DNA of 64,000 nucleotides from Mangifera indica (lineage: Eukaryota > Streptophyta > Magnoliopsida > Sapindales > Anacardiaceae). The DNA lies in assembly GCF_011075055.1 (NCBI RefSeq), contig NC_058153.1, positions 10,664,001 to 10,728,000 of the forward strand, given 5' to 3'. The notes beneath the pieces are model-generated. The model saw only the letters and a program-made list of their open reading frames with translations. It searched no databases and was not told the DNA's origin. Numbering within the stretch: position 1 is the stretch's first letter; every line of letters starts with the position of its first letter. The translations under genes and the position numbers were made by a program. This document shows, in pieces, positions 41,531 through 54,231 of this stretch.

Positions 41531-42779
41531 AGCTTAGTTCAACAACTTGGTCAAAGTTCGAGAGTTCATTGACAACTCTTTACTAAAATTCTTTTCTTTT
41601 TACGATTCTTCTTATTTTTCTACTCCAACAATTAGTTGTCTTTTTCCAATATTACATTTCACCATTTAAGTGGTCTTGGGCTTGAACTCAAACTCACCAT
41701 TCGGGATTCGAGTAAGTTCAAACTAACTCTTGTTTTGACTGGATTCGAATCCACTTTTGAGTCTTTATCACTACTTGAGAAATTTTCAATTATAAATGGA
41801 CAAATTTAGTGATAGGTCTTTTTTTAAATATACAACATAATTAAACATACAAATTAATAGATTAAGTTGATGGATGTATGTCAATGTTATTGCCAAAACT
41901 TTTTGATGATATAAACTTATAACAATTGACATTTTTTTTTTTAATTATCAGTAAAGATAGTAATTATTAATTATTAAGCTAATAACAATAACTTTGAATA
42001 GAACTTAATTAAATGCATGAACATTAATTCATGAAAAAAGTCTCAATTTACATGGAAATGCACTGTTAAACGTTGCGTTTGGCAATTTTTTCTTTTTAGG
42101 TAGCACGAGCTGATTTCCAAGGTGTCATTAATTCAGTCTACTTTCAAATGTCCCTACAACTTCATAAAGTTGACGTCTAAAAAATATATTAATTTCTGAA
42201 CTTATCAATTCATAAAGTTGAGATATGTATATATATATTTGCATCGTAGTACTAGTATTTTGATCCATTGCTGTAAATAATTTATATCGAATTATTACAT
42301 TATAGCAAATTTTATAAAATGTGACGAAAATTTTTGTTTTAAAAAATAAAAAATTTGTCCTTAAAAGTTAGATTTATCGATAAAAGTCAAATATTTTATC
42401 TTTAAAATTGAATATTTGTTGTAATGATTATTATTAATTTTTTTTGTATGATTTTATTTATATGTGTTAATCTCAATCCTAACAAGTTTATCACATTTTT
42501 TTCTGGAAGATTAATATATATTACTTGTATAATAAGCATTACGAAGATTACTTAGTTACAAATCTTAATTGGATTACCAATCATAAGGAAATGTTGCCAT
42601 GTATCTATGTATGCAAGTTTTAAAGTCATGGAGCTTTTGTAGTTTTAAGGCGTCGGTAATCAACAATGCAACATAATTTAAAATTTTAAAAATCAAACAA
42701 GTATAAAAAACGTAACCTAGATATTCATTTTAAAATATATATTCATGAATATGTAAAACACTTATAGAGTGTTTTAGAT
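41531..42779. other. No gene recognised
   Basis: AT-rich non-coding sequence with scattered GTTCGAG/CTCAAAC words at 41560-41740. Nothing else seen. Confidence 0.4.
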
Positions 42780-43433
42780 TTATACTTGCATTGATGACTC
42801 TTCGAAATCTTCATATAGCTTGAAACTGAATGTTATCCAACCCTCGAGAGGCGGCACCTTGATATCCACGTGAAGCACAAACACAAGTAGAGAAAATCCA
42901 AACAAAGAAGTTGTTAGGGCTTTTAACGGGACTTTTAATGTTTATAGGATGGAGAAAAATAAGGGAACGGTGGTTGAGTTTCACTCTGTGTGTCCATTGT
43001 ATTTCGCAAAAAATTTGTCTTTTATTTTATATGTGCAGGTGTCCGAGTACAACTGGAATTCCAAGTGTGCACAACACCTTCAACACACTTGCACAACTGG
43101 CATGTAAAATGTCTTGCCAGCATGTTTCACTTGTGCGGTTGGCACACTTAAGTGTGTCGACTGATAAGTTTAATTACTTGCATGGCTGGCACACTTAAGT
43201 GTCTCAGTCAACAAGGTTTAACACTTGCACGGTTGACATACTTAAGTGTGCCAACCGACAAGCTTTATTTCATGGTACCAGCCAACTTCATGTATTTGCA
43301 TGGTTGGCACAATCATACCAAATGCACAGGTGGCACCTGGTCAAGGCATAATCAAACTCCAGTCATCTCAACCTGTTGGGTAAACTCGATCTATTCACGA
43401 TCTCTCTCAGCCTTGAACACCAAGATTGCCAAC
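42780..43433 (-). mobile_element. SIRE-like LTR remnant (minus strand)
   Basis: Recognised by layout: on the minus strand a start TGTTGGCAATCTTGGTG near 43433, a palindrome array (43330-43075), a TATA-like ATATAAAATA (about 43020-43030) and a downstream stretch. The order and spacing match the young element's LTR, but the sequence is unrelated. No internal region or second LTR was found; a solo LTR or unrelated repeat are the options. Confidence 0.35.
43075..43330 (-). repeat. GGTTGGCACACTTAAGTGTG motif array
   Basis: Five or so units of (A/T)GGTTGGCACACTTAAGTGT spaced about 50-60 bp apart (near 43137, 43184, 43230, 43303). One is extended to the palindrome-like GGTTGACATACTTAAGTGTG followed by CCAACC. 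Confidence 0.75.
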
Positions 43434-44165
43434 AAACAATACATTTTTCTAAGTTTGATTCAACTTTTTTATGCATGTGACCTATAAGCTTTCTATTGAA
43501 CTAGTAGTGTCTGAATTCAGGATGAATCCAAACACAAACCTAGATCGACTTTCAGCAAAATATAATGGTCACCTAAATGACAGAGTGTCAGTAGACATCT
43601 CTTAAGCTTTTACAACATCATAATTTCATACAAATCAATCATTTCATTAACTAATATCTTTCAAGGTTGAGACATAGAAATGTGTCTGACAAGAACCTTA
43701 GTGATACCACATAAAGACCCAACATTTGAAGCGGAAAATAACCCATGATTGAATCAAGATTTTGAAATTTGGATGGACTTTGACTTGATTGATGTGAAAA
43801 TAACCAAACTTTGGTATAATTAGGTGATTGAATGCCACAAGAACGAATTCTTAATAAGTTCTTTGAAGATTGAATCAAGAATGATTGAATCAAGGCAACA
43901 AGCACACAAATTTTGGTGTGAAAAAGAACGTCTTCCTTTCATTATGAGAAAAAATGTTTATATAGTAAGCAATCCTAACCCTAAAAAAAGTAACCTCACT
44001 CATGACCCAATAGACTTCCATATCCTAAGCCCATTACTAATTTAACTACCCAAAAACTCTAATTAAAATTAACATAACAATTGGGCTTGTAACAAATATT
44101 AACTTAGCCCATTAAACACATATAACTTAACTAATAAGGTTTGGGCTTTAGTAACAATTCTAGCT
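43434..44165 (-). mobile_element. Probable 3' LTR region of the degenerate gypsy element
   Basis: Downstream of the gypsy pol on the minus strand. It carries a TATA box (ACTATATAAAC on the minus strand, about 43954-43965) followed by a CA/TC-rich leader-like stretch, as in an LTR. The matching 5' LTR was not found near 58300, so boundaries are not fixed. Confidence 0.45.
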
Positions 44166-45440
44166 TAATACAAATTATCATAAAATAACGTAACATTAAA
44201 CCTACTTAAGCCGTCTTGGACGCCACCCTTTAAACTTCTTTAGGCCAAAATTACAAGAACTCTTGGACTTGGGTTTGAATTAGATTAACCTTTATTTTAG
44301 ATCCTTCAAGTATTCAATCCTTTTTAAGCAAACTTGTCTTAGCGTCCAAGTCTTCAATAAGCCCAATTAAGGCCTGTTGCATCTTCTTAGCTCTTAACCT
44401 TGTGATTGGTCTAATCAGAATGTGCAAAAAATCCTTATTAGACTTGTTCAACTCCTCGGGTCTATTCCAAGCTCCTAGATGTGGTAGTTGCTCTTCCTTG
44501 TCACTATCATCCCTTCTCTATTGAAAAGGATTTGCCCTCAAACTTGCATCATCAAAAAGAGATAGGTTAGAAACATTAAATGTAGAGCTAACGTTATACT
44601 CACCTGGAAGATCCACTTTGTAAGCATTATTGTTGATACGCTCAAGGACTTGAAAAGGACTAGACCTCTTTAGGTGTAACTTAGATTTCCATTAGGATGG
44701 AAACTTTTCCTTCTGCATATGAACCCAAACCTAATCACCTAGTTGGAGCACCACTTCTTTTTTGTTATTTGTTAGCTCATTTGACGTACTGCTCAATTCA
44801 TTTTTCAATATTCTGTCTAACTTTCTCATGGATCTTTTGAACTAACTTTATGTTCCTTTTACCGTATAAACTAGCATGTTCCTCAACAGGTAAAGGCAAT
44901 AAATCCAAAGGTGTTAATGGATTAAAACCATAAATAACTTCCAAAGGTGTATAACTAGTAGATGAATGCACAACCCTATTATATACAAATTCTACATGTG
45001 GTAAACTATCATCCCAAGTTTTCAAGTTCTTTTCCAATATAACACATAATAATTGAGATAAAGTTTTGTTGACTACCTCCGTTTGTCCATCCATTTGTGG
45101 GTGACATGTTGTAGAAAATAATAATTTAATACTTAACGTACCTTACAATACCTTCTAAAAATAGCTCAAAAACTTCACATCTCGATTAGAAATAATGCTC
45201 CTCAATATCCCATGTACGCATTTTATTTCCCAGAAAAACAAATCTGCTATGTTAGTGGCATTATCAATTTTATGACACGAAATGAAATGTGCCGTCTTTG
45301 AAAACTTATCTATAGCTACAAAGACTAAATCTCTACCCTTCTTAGACCTAGGTAACCCCAAAATAAAGTCCATAGAGACATTTTCCCAAGGTACACTAGG
45401 TATTGGTAAAGGATTGTACAAAGCATAAGGCAAGACTTTA
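44166..45440 (-). pseudogene. pol: Gypsy integrase (degenerate)
   Basis: Minus-strand frames 45433-45155 (VPWENVSMDFILGLPRSKKG, VFVAIDKFSKTAHFI, first Asp present) and 45094-44798 (DGQTEVVNKTLSQLL with the catalytic Glu, LPHVEFVYNRVVHSST). Further down, 44690-44170 reads a C-terminal PFQVLERINNNAYKVDLPGE stretch with stops. The second Asp region (IISNRDVKFLSYF) is partly preserved. No chromodomain was recognised. Confidence 0.88.
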
Positions 45441-47540
45441 AATTTGGTTTATTTACACTTAATACAATGATTACATAATCTCTCAACATCCTGTTTCATA
45501 TATGGCCAAAAGAAATGTTCTTTTACTATGTCTAAAGTCTTAGTTATGCCAAAATGACCAATAAGACCATCTTATATGTCTCAATCACTAATAACTCTTG
45601 TAAACAACTACTAGACACACATAACTTAGACTCTCTAAACAAATAACCATCATGCCTATAGAACTTTCCAAAAGCCATCTTCTCACACACTATATAAATA
45701 TTAGCAAAGTCAGAATCTAAAGAATATAAATCTTTAATATACTCAAATCCTAATACCTTTGCATCTAAAATAGAAATCAAAATGTACCTATGAAGTAGTG
45801 CATTAGCAACTATGTTTTCCTTACCTTGCTTATGGTTAATGACATATGGAAATGTCTCAATTAACTCAACCCATTAACATGTCTATGGTTTAGCTTATAT
45901 TGTCCCTTTAAGTGTTTCAAGGACTTGTGGTCGGTATGAATGACAAACTCTCTCTCAACATATTAACCTGACAACAATATAATAAACATCAACAAATCAA
46001 GAACACAAAACAAGCTAAGCCAATAAGACACTAAAATCAAAATAAAATACAGAGCAATGCTATATGTATCTATTTTTTATACATAATTTGTATATACAGA
46101 TAATGTGTTATTTTATGAATAGATGTTATTTTATTTTTAATTTAAAATTATCTAATCATATAATGATAAATCATCTGTATATAGACCACAAGTAATGTTG
46201 CCACATCTCCAATGAACTCACTAAAGTGTATAATTTTTTATCATAAGTTGGGTAATTCAAGATTGCTCCAGTTAATTTCTCACTGAAATAAGTTGCGGGC
46301 CTCATCTTTTACATTAAAACAACTTCAATGCCTATACTTGATGCATCATACTCAATTTCAAATGATTTAGTAAAATTAGACCAAACAAGTAAAGGTGTAA
46401 AACTTAACTTATCCTTAAACAATGCAAATGCACGCTCTTGTTTCTCACCCCACTTAAACCCTATGGTTTTCTTTATTACCTTAGTTAATAGTGCAACTAG
46501 CATACTAAAATCTCTTACAAAACACCTACATAAACTAATTAGTCCATGAAAACTCCTAACCTGAGAAATGGATGTAGGTGTCGCCCATTCCTTAATAGTT
46601 TTAACCTTTTCCTCATCCACTTCAATACCTTCAGATGATACTACAAACCCTAAGAACACAACCTAGTTGCAAAAGGAACACTTCTTCATATTTTCATATA
46701 ATTTTTTCTTTCTCAGAACACTATCACATCATGTAAGTATCTTACATGCTTATCTAGACTCTTACTATAGACTAAGATATCATCAAAATAAATGACAACA
46801 AACTTACCTATTAATGCACACAAGACATGGTTCATTAATCTCATAAAAATGCTAGGTGTATTAGTCAACCTAAAAGGCATAACTAACCACTCATACAACT
46901 TATGCTTAGTTTTAAAAATGGCTTTCCATTCATCTCTCTCTTTCATCCTAATTTGATAATACCCACTTTTAAGGTATATTTTTTAGAACACGCATAATCC
47001 ATGCAATTCATTAAACATATCCTCTAACTTAGGAATGGGATAACGATACTTTATAGTAATTTTGTTGATGGCTTGACAGTCAATGCACATCGTTCATGAC
47101 CCATCCTTCTTAGGCACAAGTATGACCAAAACTGTGCATGAACTTATGCTCTACCTTACAAATCCTTTCCTTATCAACTCCTTAACTTGCCTTTGAAGCT
47201 TCTTTGTTTTCTCAAGATTACTTTTATAAGCTAGTCGGTTAGGTATGAATGCTCAGGGTGCAAAGTCAATCTGATGCTTAATCCCTCATATCGGTGGCAA
47301 CCAGTCTAATACCTCATTTAGGAATATTCCCTCAAAATCTTACAAGAGAGACACTACAACACTAGAAAGAGAAATGTCAATATTAGATAAAGATAAAAAG
47401 TTTTCCTTATAAACTAACAACAGTATCTATTGTTTAGTCACAAGTATAGCTCTAACCTAACTTTTTTTTGCATAAAAGCTCACTTTCTTTTTCTGTTTTT
47501 TTTATTCTCGCTCCTTTTTTTTCTCATCCCTTAATTTATT
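45441..47540 (-). pseudogene. pol: Gypsy RT and RNase H (degenerate)
   Basis: 46946-46713 (KHKLYEWLVMPFRLTNTPS, catalytic YFDD in VIYFDDILVYS) and 46659-46309 (FLGFVVSSEGIEVDEEKV, VRSFHGLISLCRCFVRDFS, RNase H start FEIEYDASSIGIEVVL). A decayed RNase H and a 78-codon linker piece (45780-45544) follow. A MITE-like repeat interrupts it at 46053. The 5' part of RT lies at 46950-47300 in several frames. The element breaks off at 47563, where the Athila-like element begins. Confidence 0.88.
46053..46201. repeat. AT-rich MITE-like repeat (copy 4) in gypsy RNase H
   Basis: Begins AGCAATGCTATATGTATC and ends ACCACAAGTAATGTTG, an imperfect inverted match. The core TTTTATTTTTAATTTAAAAT and CTAATCATATAATGAT is shared with the other copies. 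It sits within the decayed gypsy pol. Confidence 0.6.
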
Positions 47541-47563
47541 TTTTCTTTTAAGCTCTCGGTCTC

Positions 47564-48793
47564 TATTAGTGTGTGAAATTTAATTCGTTAATTATTCAAT
47601 TAATTGCTTGTTTTAGGAAATCGAACATTAATTACATTATTCTGAGAAAAGATGCAAAATAAAAGGAATTTTGAGCTGTCACATATCAAGATAGAATGAT
47701 GGCAAAATACATAGGAGATGACTAATTGTGGAAAGGAGAGAATCGTGCTATTTATTGAGAAATTCACAGTTGGAGACTTAATTGACAATTGGAGGATGAT
47801 ATTTGGCACAAAAAATTTCTCAATGACTGAAGTAGACCTGACACTATAAAAAGGACAATTGCTCTCTGTTGTAGGGTTTTTCGTTTTTTAGCATCCTTTT
47901 CTTTCAGAAAGAAACAGAGCCACAACCCTTCGCTGGTTCTTCTTCAATTAGGATAGGATTTTTATTTTAATTTTCTATGAAGCCATGAACATAAACATGA
48001 GTGGCTAACTCTTTTCTTTAGTTGAGTAATCAGGATTATGGTTCTACGACGATTGTGAGATCTTCTTTACCCGTTCTTTTCTTTTAAATATTTAATTTAT
48101 TCCTGATTTTATCTGTTGTTGTCTTGTTCAATTAAATATGAGACGTCTTATTTATTTTGGATTAAAAACAACTTTGCTAGATTAAATTATTGAATCCGTA
48201 ATTGTTTGATGGTTTAATCATAAGTGGCTAACTAGCATGTTTGGTGAAGTAGAATAATTATTGTATACTAGTGGAATAGGTTAATCTAATTTAAACAAAA
48301 ACAACATTTGTGTTTTGTTGATTAGAATCGGTGGTTTTTCTAATTCTTAATTCTGTTTTTAATTTAAATTCTAAGATCGTATCTAGAACTGATTGAAAAA
48401 CAAGAGAAGTAATTAAAGAACGTTTTTTAATTACCAACACCTAAGAAAAAACAGAACAACGAGCGTCTCGATGTTTTATAATCGGTTTATTTAAAAGAAA
48501 AAAATTAATTTTTTTATCGATGATCAATTGAATTGACCATATCTGAATTACTTGGCTAGAACTCGTTTTATTATTGTTTCAATCTAATTTTCTGATTGTT
48601 TTGATTATTTAATTCTAAATTAATTTATTTTTGTTTATTGGTAGGATTCGAAACAACAAAATCCCTCTTGCTTTATTTTGTTAGATTTTAGATAAATAGC
48701 CCAATCTCTATGGATACGACTCTACTTACCCTATCTACAAGTTTTCATTGAGAGAGTAAAAAATTTTATTTTTGGTGGATTCAACACCCATCA
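47564..48793 (+). repeat. 5' LTR of the Athila-like element
   Basis: Begins TATTAGTGTGTGAAATT (TGTTAGTGTG in the 3' LTR) and ends CAACACCCATCA. It lacks the CCATATTTTTCGGC... segment and the AAGTTCAGGTCCTTTAG segment present in the 3' LTR. Confidence 0.9.
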
Positions 48794-48798
48794 AATTT

Positions 48799-48816
48799 TG
48801 ACGTCATTGCCGGGGA
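48799..48816 (+). promoter_or_regulatory. Primer binding site, tRNA-Asp type
   Basis: TGACGTCATTGCCGGGGA resembles the plant gypsy PBS TGGCGCCGTTGCCGGGGA with about three changes, a few bases after the LTR end. Confidence 0.75.
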
Positions 48817-48854
48817 TTGGTGTTGATAATTTGTCTAAATTTTTTTTTTAATTT

Positions 48855-50442
48855 TTGTTTAATTTTTTTATGACCCATTTGAACCTTGCAGGAGAACTTC
48901 AGTTTGATCCCGAAATCGAGAAGATTGCGAGACAACTCTGCAAGGAAACTAAATTAAGTAAAGCTTCTTCTTCTTCATCTTTTGGAATTAATTTAGGAGA
49001 GAATTTAACAAATACGAGAGTAGCAACAATGGCCGAACGAGAGCTTACTTTAAGGGAGATGGCTATACCTGTCATCAATCAACAACCTATATGCATTGCC
49101 TATCCAAACATCGATGCCAATTTTGAACTCAAATCAGGTTTGATCCATTAATTGCCTACTTTCCAAGGATTATCAGGTGAGAACCCTCATAAACATTTGA
49201 AAGAATTTCATGTTGTTTGTTCCACTATGAAACCACAAGAGGTAAGTGAAGAGCAAATTAAACTGCGTGCTTTCCTTTTCTCTTCAACTGATAAGGCTAA
49301 GGATTTGCTATATTATTTACCATCAGGTTCTATCAATAGTTGGGATGAGTTTAAAAGACAATTCTCAGAAAAATTCTTTTCAACTTCTAGGGCCATCTCT
49401 ATTAGAAAGGAAATATGTGGGATTAGGCAATATACTGGGGAGACACTTTATGAGTATTGGGAGAGGTTTAATCAGCTTTATGCCAGTTGTCCCCATCATC
49501 AAATTTCTGATAAGCTATTAATTCAATATTTTTATGAAGGTTTATTATTATCTGACAGAAATTTGATCGATGCAGCAAGTGGTGGAGCTTTGGTTAATAA
49601 AACTTTAACAGAAGCAAAAAGATTGATCTCAACAATTACCGCCAATACTCAGCAATTTGGCATTAGACAGGATGCAACTGTAAGAAGGGTTAATGAGGTA
49701 AGCAATAATAATCCTCTTGAGCAAAGACTTGATAAACTCACTTCCTTGTTAGAAAAATTTATAGTGAATCACCAACAAGTGAAGGCTTGTAGGATCTGTT
49801 CGAACATGGAGCACTCTACAGACGCATGCCCCACACTTCAAGAGGACATATATAAGGATGCTAATACCGTAGGGGGTTATCAGAACCAAAAGAGGTATGA
49901 TCCATACTCTAATAATTATAATCTGGGATGGAGAGATCACCCGAATTTTAGTTATGGCCAAAAGAACAATAACTTCAAGCAGCCTGGATACCAAAATAGG
50001 CCGCCCCCTTCTTAAGCGTTTAATCCAACACCCCTACCTCAGCCGAAAGGTATGTCTCTTGAACAAATTGTTACTGCACTTGCTAATAATACACAACAAT
50101 TTCAACAGAAGACAAGGGCTAGCATTCAGAATCTAGAAAATCAAGTAAGCCAATTGGCTATTGTTATGGGAAGATTGGAAACTCAGAATTCTGGTAGATT
50201 GCCATCTCAGATTGTGGTGAATCCAAAGCAATATGCAAATTTTATTGAGAATATCAATGCAATCACCCTGCGGAGTAGTAAAGAGTTGAAGGATCCTGAA
50301 AATAAGATCCCAAAATATACAAAAGAAAAGGAGATCGAATAGGAAATTGAGCTAATAAAAGCCCAAAAATTGTCCCCTCCTGTAGAGAAGTGCACACCAC
50401 TTTCTGTGGTCATTCCACCTCCTTTCCCAAGCTGACTTGCAA
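48855..50442 (+). pseudogene. gag: Athila-like Gag
   Basis: One frame interrupted by TAA 49149-49151, TAA 50013-50015, TAG 50340-50342 and a TGA near 50434. The segment 49152-50015 (read-through of LPTFQGLSGENPHKHLKEF) holds the retrotransposon gag domain: VCSTMKPQEVSEEQIKLRAF, SWDEFKRQFSEKFF, IRKEICGIRQYTGETLYEYW. It ends with a CCHC knuckle (CRICSNMEHSTDAC, about 49789-49830). Each stop is a single-codon change in an otherwise continuous frame, so decay is recent and mostly point mutation. Gag builds the particle and the knuckle binds RNA. Confidence 0.9.
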
Positions 50443-51336
50443 AGAACAAAAAGGAACAACAAGAACAAGAGATCCTTGAAGTCTTCTACAAGGTTGAGGT
50501 AAATATTCCCCTTTTAGATGTTATTAAACAAGTTCCTAGATATGCTAAATTCCTTAAGGAATTATGCACATCAAAAAGAAAACTAAAAGGAGATGAAAAA
50601 ATGCATGTCAGTGAGAATGTTTCAGCTGTTCTCCAAAGAAAATTGCCTCAAAAGTGTAAGGATCCATGTATGTTCACAATCCCTTGCAAGATTAGTAATG
50701 TTAAAGTTGAGAAAGTTATGATAGATCTAGGAGTATCCACTAATGTCATGCCAGTCAATTTATCATTCTTTAAATGTAGGACCTTTAAAACCCACCAGTG
50801 TAATTATCCAATTAGCTGATAGGTCCAATGCATATCCCGAAGGGGTGTTAGAAGATGTTCTTGTTCAAGTTAATGAATTGATTTTTCCTGTTGACTTTTA
50901 TGTGCTTGACATGGAAGATGATAACTCATCTAAATCAGTCCCAATTTTGCTAGGAAGACCTTTTCTTAAGATATCTAGAACAAAAATTGATGTTTCGGAA
51001 GGTACTTTAACTATGGAATTTAATGGTGAAGTAATTAGATTCAATATTTATGAAGCCATGAGATTCCCTAGTGATGTCAATTCAGTTTTTGTTATTGATG
51101 TAATTGATTCCCTAGCTCAACAACTTTTTGAGTTGCAGGATTCTGATAATTTGAAGGTTGTCCTTAATAAAGGACTTAACACAAGAACATTGCAGCGAAT
51201 TAAGCAGAAGCTTGTGGTAGATGACGGATTGAGTGATACGGTTTACGAGTTGGAACCATTCGAAACAACTAGGTATGATGTTTCTTATATTTCATTACCC
51301 GTATCTAACTCAAAATTACTTCCATCAATTATATAG
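50443..51336 (+). pseudogene. pol: Athila-like aspartic protease region
   Basis: 50601-50819 carries VMIDLGVSTNVMP, the protease motif with D-L-G in place of D-S/T-G. After a frameshift near 50790, 50743-51336 continues with ILLGRPFLKISRTKIDVSEG, the conserved protease C-terminal block, and an acidic linker leading to RT. It stops at TAG 51334-51336, in the same frame as the RT that follows. Confidence 0.85.
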
Positions 51337-52818
51337 GCACTTGAATTGGAACTTAAGCCTTTGCCAAGCTATCTCAAATATGTATATTTGGGAGGTAATG
51401 AAACCCTTCCTATGATAATTTCTAACAAACTCACTCTTCTTGAGGAAGAAAAACTCATTAGAGTCCTTAGAGATTACAAGGAAGCCATCGGATGGACCAT
51501 CGCAGACATTAAGGGTTTGAGCCCATCACTTTGTATGCATAAAATTTTGTTAGAGGAGAACACTAAGCCTTCGAGGGAAGCTCAAAGAAGGTTGAATCCT
51601 CCAATGATGGAAGTTGTGAAGAAAGAAATAATAAAGCTCTTGAATGCTAGTATGATCTATCCTATTTCAGATAGTGATTGGGTAAGTCCAATACAGGTAG
51701 TACTTAAGAAAACTGGTTTCACTGTTCAAAAGAATGATAATGGTGAGTATGTTCCTGTTAGAGTTCAAAATGGATGGAGGGTTTGTATTGACTATAGAAA
51801 ATTGAATGCTTCTACTAGAAAAGATCACTTATGCCTTTTATTGATCAAATGTTAGAAAGATTAGCTGGTCAATCTCATTATTGTTGTCTTGATGGATATT
51901 CAGGTTTTAACCAAATTACAGTTGCTCCCGAGGATCAAGAAAAGATGACATTCACATGTGCCTTTGGTACTTTTGCATATAGACGTATGCCTTTTGGACT
52001 TTGCAATCCCCTAGCCACTTTTCAGAGATGTATAGTTAGTATATTTTTAGATTATGTGGAGAATATCATAGAAGTATTTATGGATGAATTTACTGTTTAC
52101 GATAATTCATTCGAATCTTGTCTAAATAATCTAATTAAAATTTTGAAAAGGTGCATTGAAACAAACCTTGTGCTAAATTATGAAAAATGTCACTTTATGG
52201 TTCATCAAGGTTTATATTAGGGCATATAGTGTCTTCTAAAAGGATAGAGGTAGATAAGTCAAAAATTGATTTGATTAAATCCTTACCTCACCCAACTTGT
52301 GTTTGGGAAGTACGTTCTTTTCTTGGACATGCAGGTTTTACAAGAGATTTATCAAGGATTTTTCGAAAATTGCCCAACCACTTTCAAGACTACTACAAAG
52401 GGATATCCAATTTGAGTTTGATAGAGAGTGCAAAAAAGCTTTTGATCAGCTGAAGGAACACCTAATTTCTACGTCGATTGTTCAACCACCCAATTGGGAA
52501 TTACCTTTCGAGATTATGTGTGATGCCAACAATTATGCTATAGGGGTTGTTTTAGGCCAGAAAAGTGGAAAACTTTCTTATGTGATTTATTATGCTTCTA
52601 AAACTCTTGATAAAACTCAAAGAAATTATTCCACAATTGAAAAAGAATTGTTGGCAGTAGTTTTTGCTTTAAAAAAGTTTCGCTCTTATTTATTAGGCAC
52701 TAAGATAATTGTTTATTTTGATCATGCAGCTCTAAAGTATTTGCTTTCTAAGAGGGAATCAAAGTCCAGGCTAATTAGATGGATACTATTGCTGCAAGAA
52801 TTCGATTTAGAGATTTGA
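51337..52818 (+). pseudogene. pol: Athila-like RT and RNase H
   Basis: 51346-51855 has the RT N-terminus (REAQRRLNPPMMEVVKKEII, YPISDSDWVSPIQVV, GWRVCIDYRKLNA). After a frameshift, 51831-52220 continues with LDGYSGFNQI, RRMPFGLCN and the catalytic site FMDE (52077-52088), where the second Asp is Glu. A further shift leads to 52297-52818: RT thumb and RNase H ([33 protein letters not shown]). It ends at TGA 52816-52818, in frame with the integrase ORF. At least three lesions plus the catalytic change make it dead. Confidence 0.9.
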
Positions 52819-54231
52819 GATAGAAAGGGAGCCGAAAATTTTGTAGCTGATCATCTAAGTCGATTGGTGATAGACGAAGACCCTATGCCTCTCCAAGATG
52901 TTTTTCCAGATGAGAATCTCTTTCACTTAAATAATATTACACCTTGGTATGCTGATATTGTTAATTATGTGGTCACTAAGTCATTGCCGAATGATCTCAC
53001 TAGAGCCAAAAAGGAAAAAATTAAAAGTGATTATATGTACTATATATGGGATGATCCGTATTTATGGAAGCAATGTTTTAACCAATTAAATCACAGGTGT
53101 GTGCATGATAGTGAAATCCAATCTATCTTGGAGTTTTGCCATTCTTATGCATGTGGGGGTCACTTTGGCTCGAAAAGAACAACACGAAAGGTTCTAGAAT
53201 GTGGGTTATATTGGCCTACTCTGTTTCAAGATGTATACATGTTCTGTAAGTCTTATGCTAATTGTCAAAGGAGTGGGAATTTAGGACATAAGGATCAAAT
53301 GCCACTGAACCCAATTTTGGTTTGTGAAACTTTTGATATTTGGGGAATTGATTTTATGGGTCATTTTCCATTATCTTTTGGTAATTCTTATATTCTTTTA
53401 GCTATTGATTATGTTTCTAAATGGATTGAAGCTAAGGCAACAAGAGCTGATGATGTTAAAACTGTTGTAAGATTTGTCAAGACTTATATTTTTTCTAGGT
53501 ATGGAATACCAAGAGCAATTATAAGTGATTGTGGAACCCATTTTTGCAATCAGGTCATGGAGGCATTACTTAAGAAGTACACTGTCACTCACCGAGTCTT
53601 CATCGCATACCATCCACAAACGAGTGGACAAGCTGAAGTTTCAAATAGGGAGATTAAGTCTATACTTGAGAAAACGGTAAATCCAAATAGAAAGGATTGG
53701 AGCCTCCGCTTGGATGATGCCTTATGGGCTTATAGAACTGCATACAAGACTCCAATAGGTATGTCTCCTTATCGCTTAATATTTGGTAAATCTTGTCATC
53801 TCCCAGTTGAATTGGAACACATGGTCTATTGGGCAATCAAACAATGTAATACGGACTTGAATGAGGCAGGTAATCATAGGAAGTTACAACTTCAAGAATT
53901 AGAGGAAATCAGAAATGATTCCTATGAAAATTCCCGGATTTATAAAGAAAAGACTAAACTTTTCCATGATAAAATGATTTCTAGGAAAACCTTTCATGTT
54001 AGACAAAAAGTACTCCTATATCATTCTAAACTTAAATTGTTTCCAGGAAAATTACGATCTCGTTGGATTAGTCCTATTGTTGTCACTAATGTATTTTCTC
54101 ATGGTGTAGTTGAAATTCAAAGTACCTCTACCAATAAAAATTTTAAGGTTAATGGACATCGTCTAAAACCTTATTATCAAGGATTTCAGGCCTACAATGT
54201 AGAGGAAATATCTTTGGCTCTCCCAAATTAA
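52819..54231 (+). CDS. pol: Athila-like integrase
   Basis: Uninterrupted from 52819 to TAA 54231 (first ATG 52864). Zinc-binding [21 protein letters not shown] ... CKSYANCQR. Catalytic core: Asp in [11 protein letters not shown], Asp in [12 protein letters not shown], Glu in [15 protein letters not shown]-terminal region with [20 protein letters not shown] and a conserved [10 protein letters not shown] close follows. Integrase inserts the cDNA into the genome. It is the best preserved ORF of this element, but it is expressed only as part of Pol, which is broken upstream. Confidence 0.92.
   Translation, partial: DRKGAENFVADHLSRLVIDEDPMPLQDVFPDENLFHLNNITPWYADIVNYVVTKSLPNDLTRAKKEKIKSDYMYYIWDDPYLWKQCFNQLNHRCVHDSEIQSILEFCHSYACGGHFGSKRTTRKVLECGLYWPTLFQDVYMFCKSYANCQRSGNLGHKDQMPLNPILVCETFDIWGIDFMGHFPLSFGNSYILLAIDYVSKWIEAKATRADDVKTVVRFVKTYIFSRYGIPRAIISDCGTHFCNQVMEALLKKYTVTHRVFIAYHPQTSGQAEVSNREIKSILEKTVNPNRKDWSLRLDDALWAYRTAYKTPIGMSPYRLIFGKSCHLPVELEHMVYWAIKQCNTDLNEAGNHRKLQLQELEEIRNDSYENSRIYKEKTKLFHDKMISRKTFHVRQKVLLYHSKLKLFPGKLRSRWISPIVVTNVFSHGVVEIQSTSTNKNFKVNGHRLKPYYQGFQAYNVEEISLALPN

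Noticed and set aside
43075..43330. CRISPR-like array
   Set aside because: Units are degenerate, spacing varies and the context is a plant LTR-like region; there are no cas genes.
42890..43490. 95- and 111-codon frames over the GGTTGGCACAC repeats
   Set aside because: Frames are created by the repeated units and have no other coding features.
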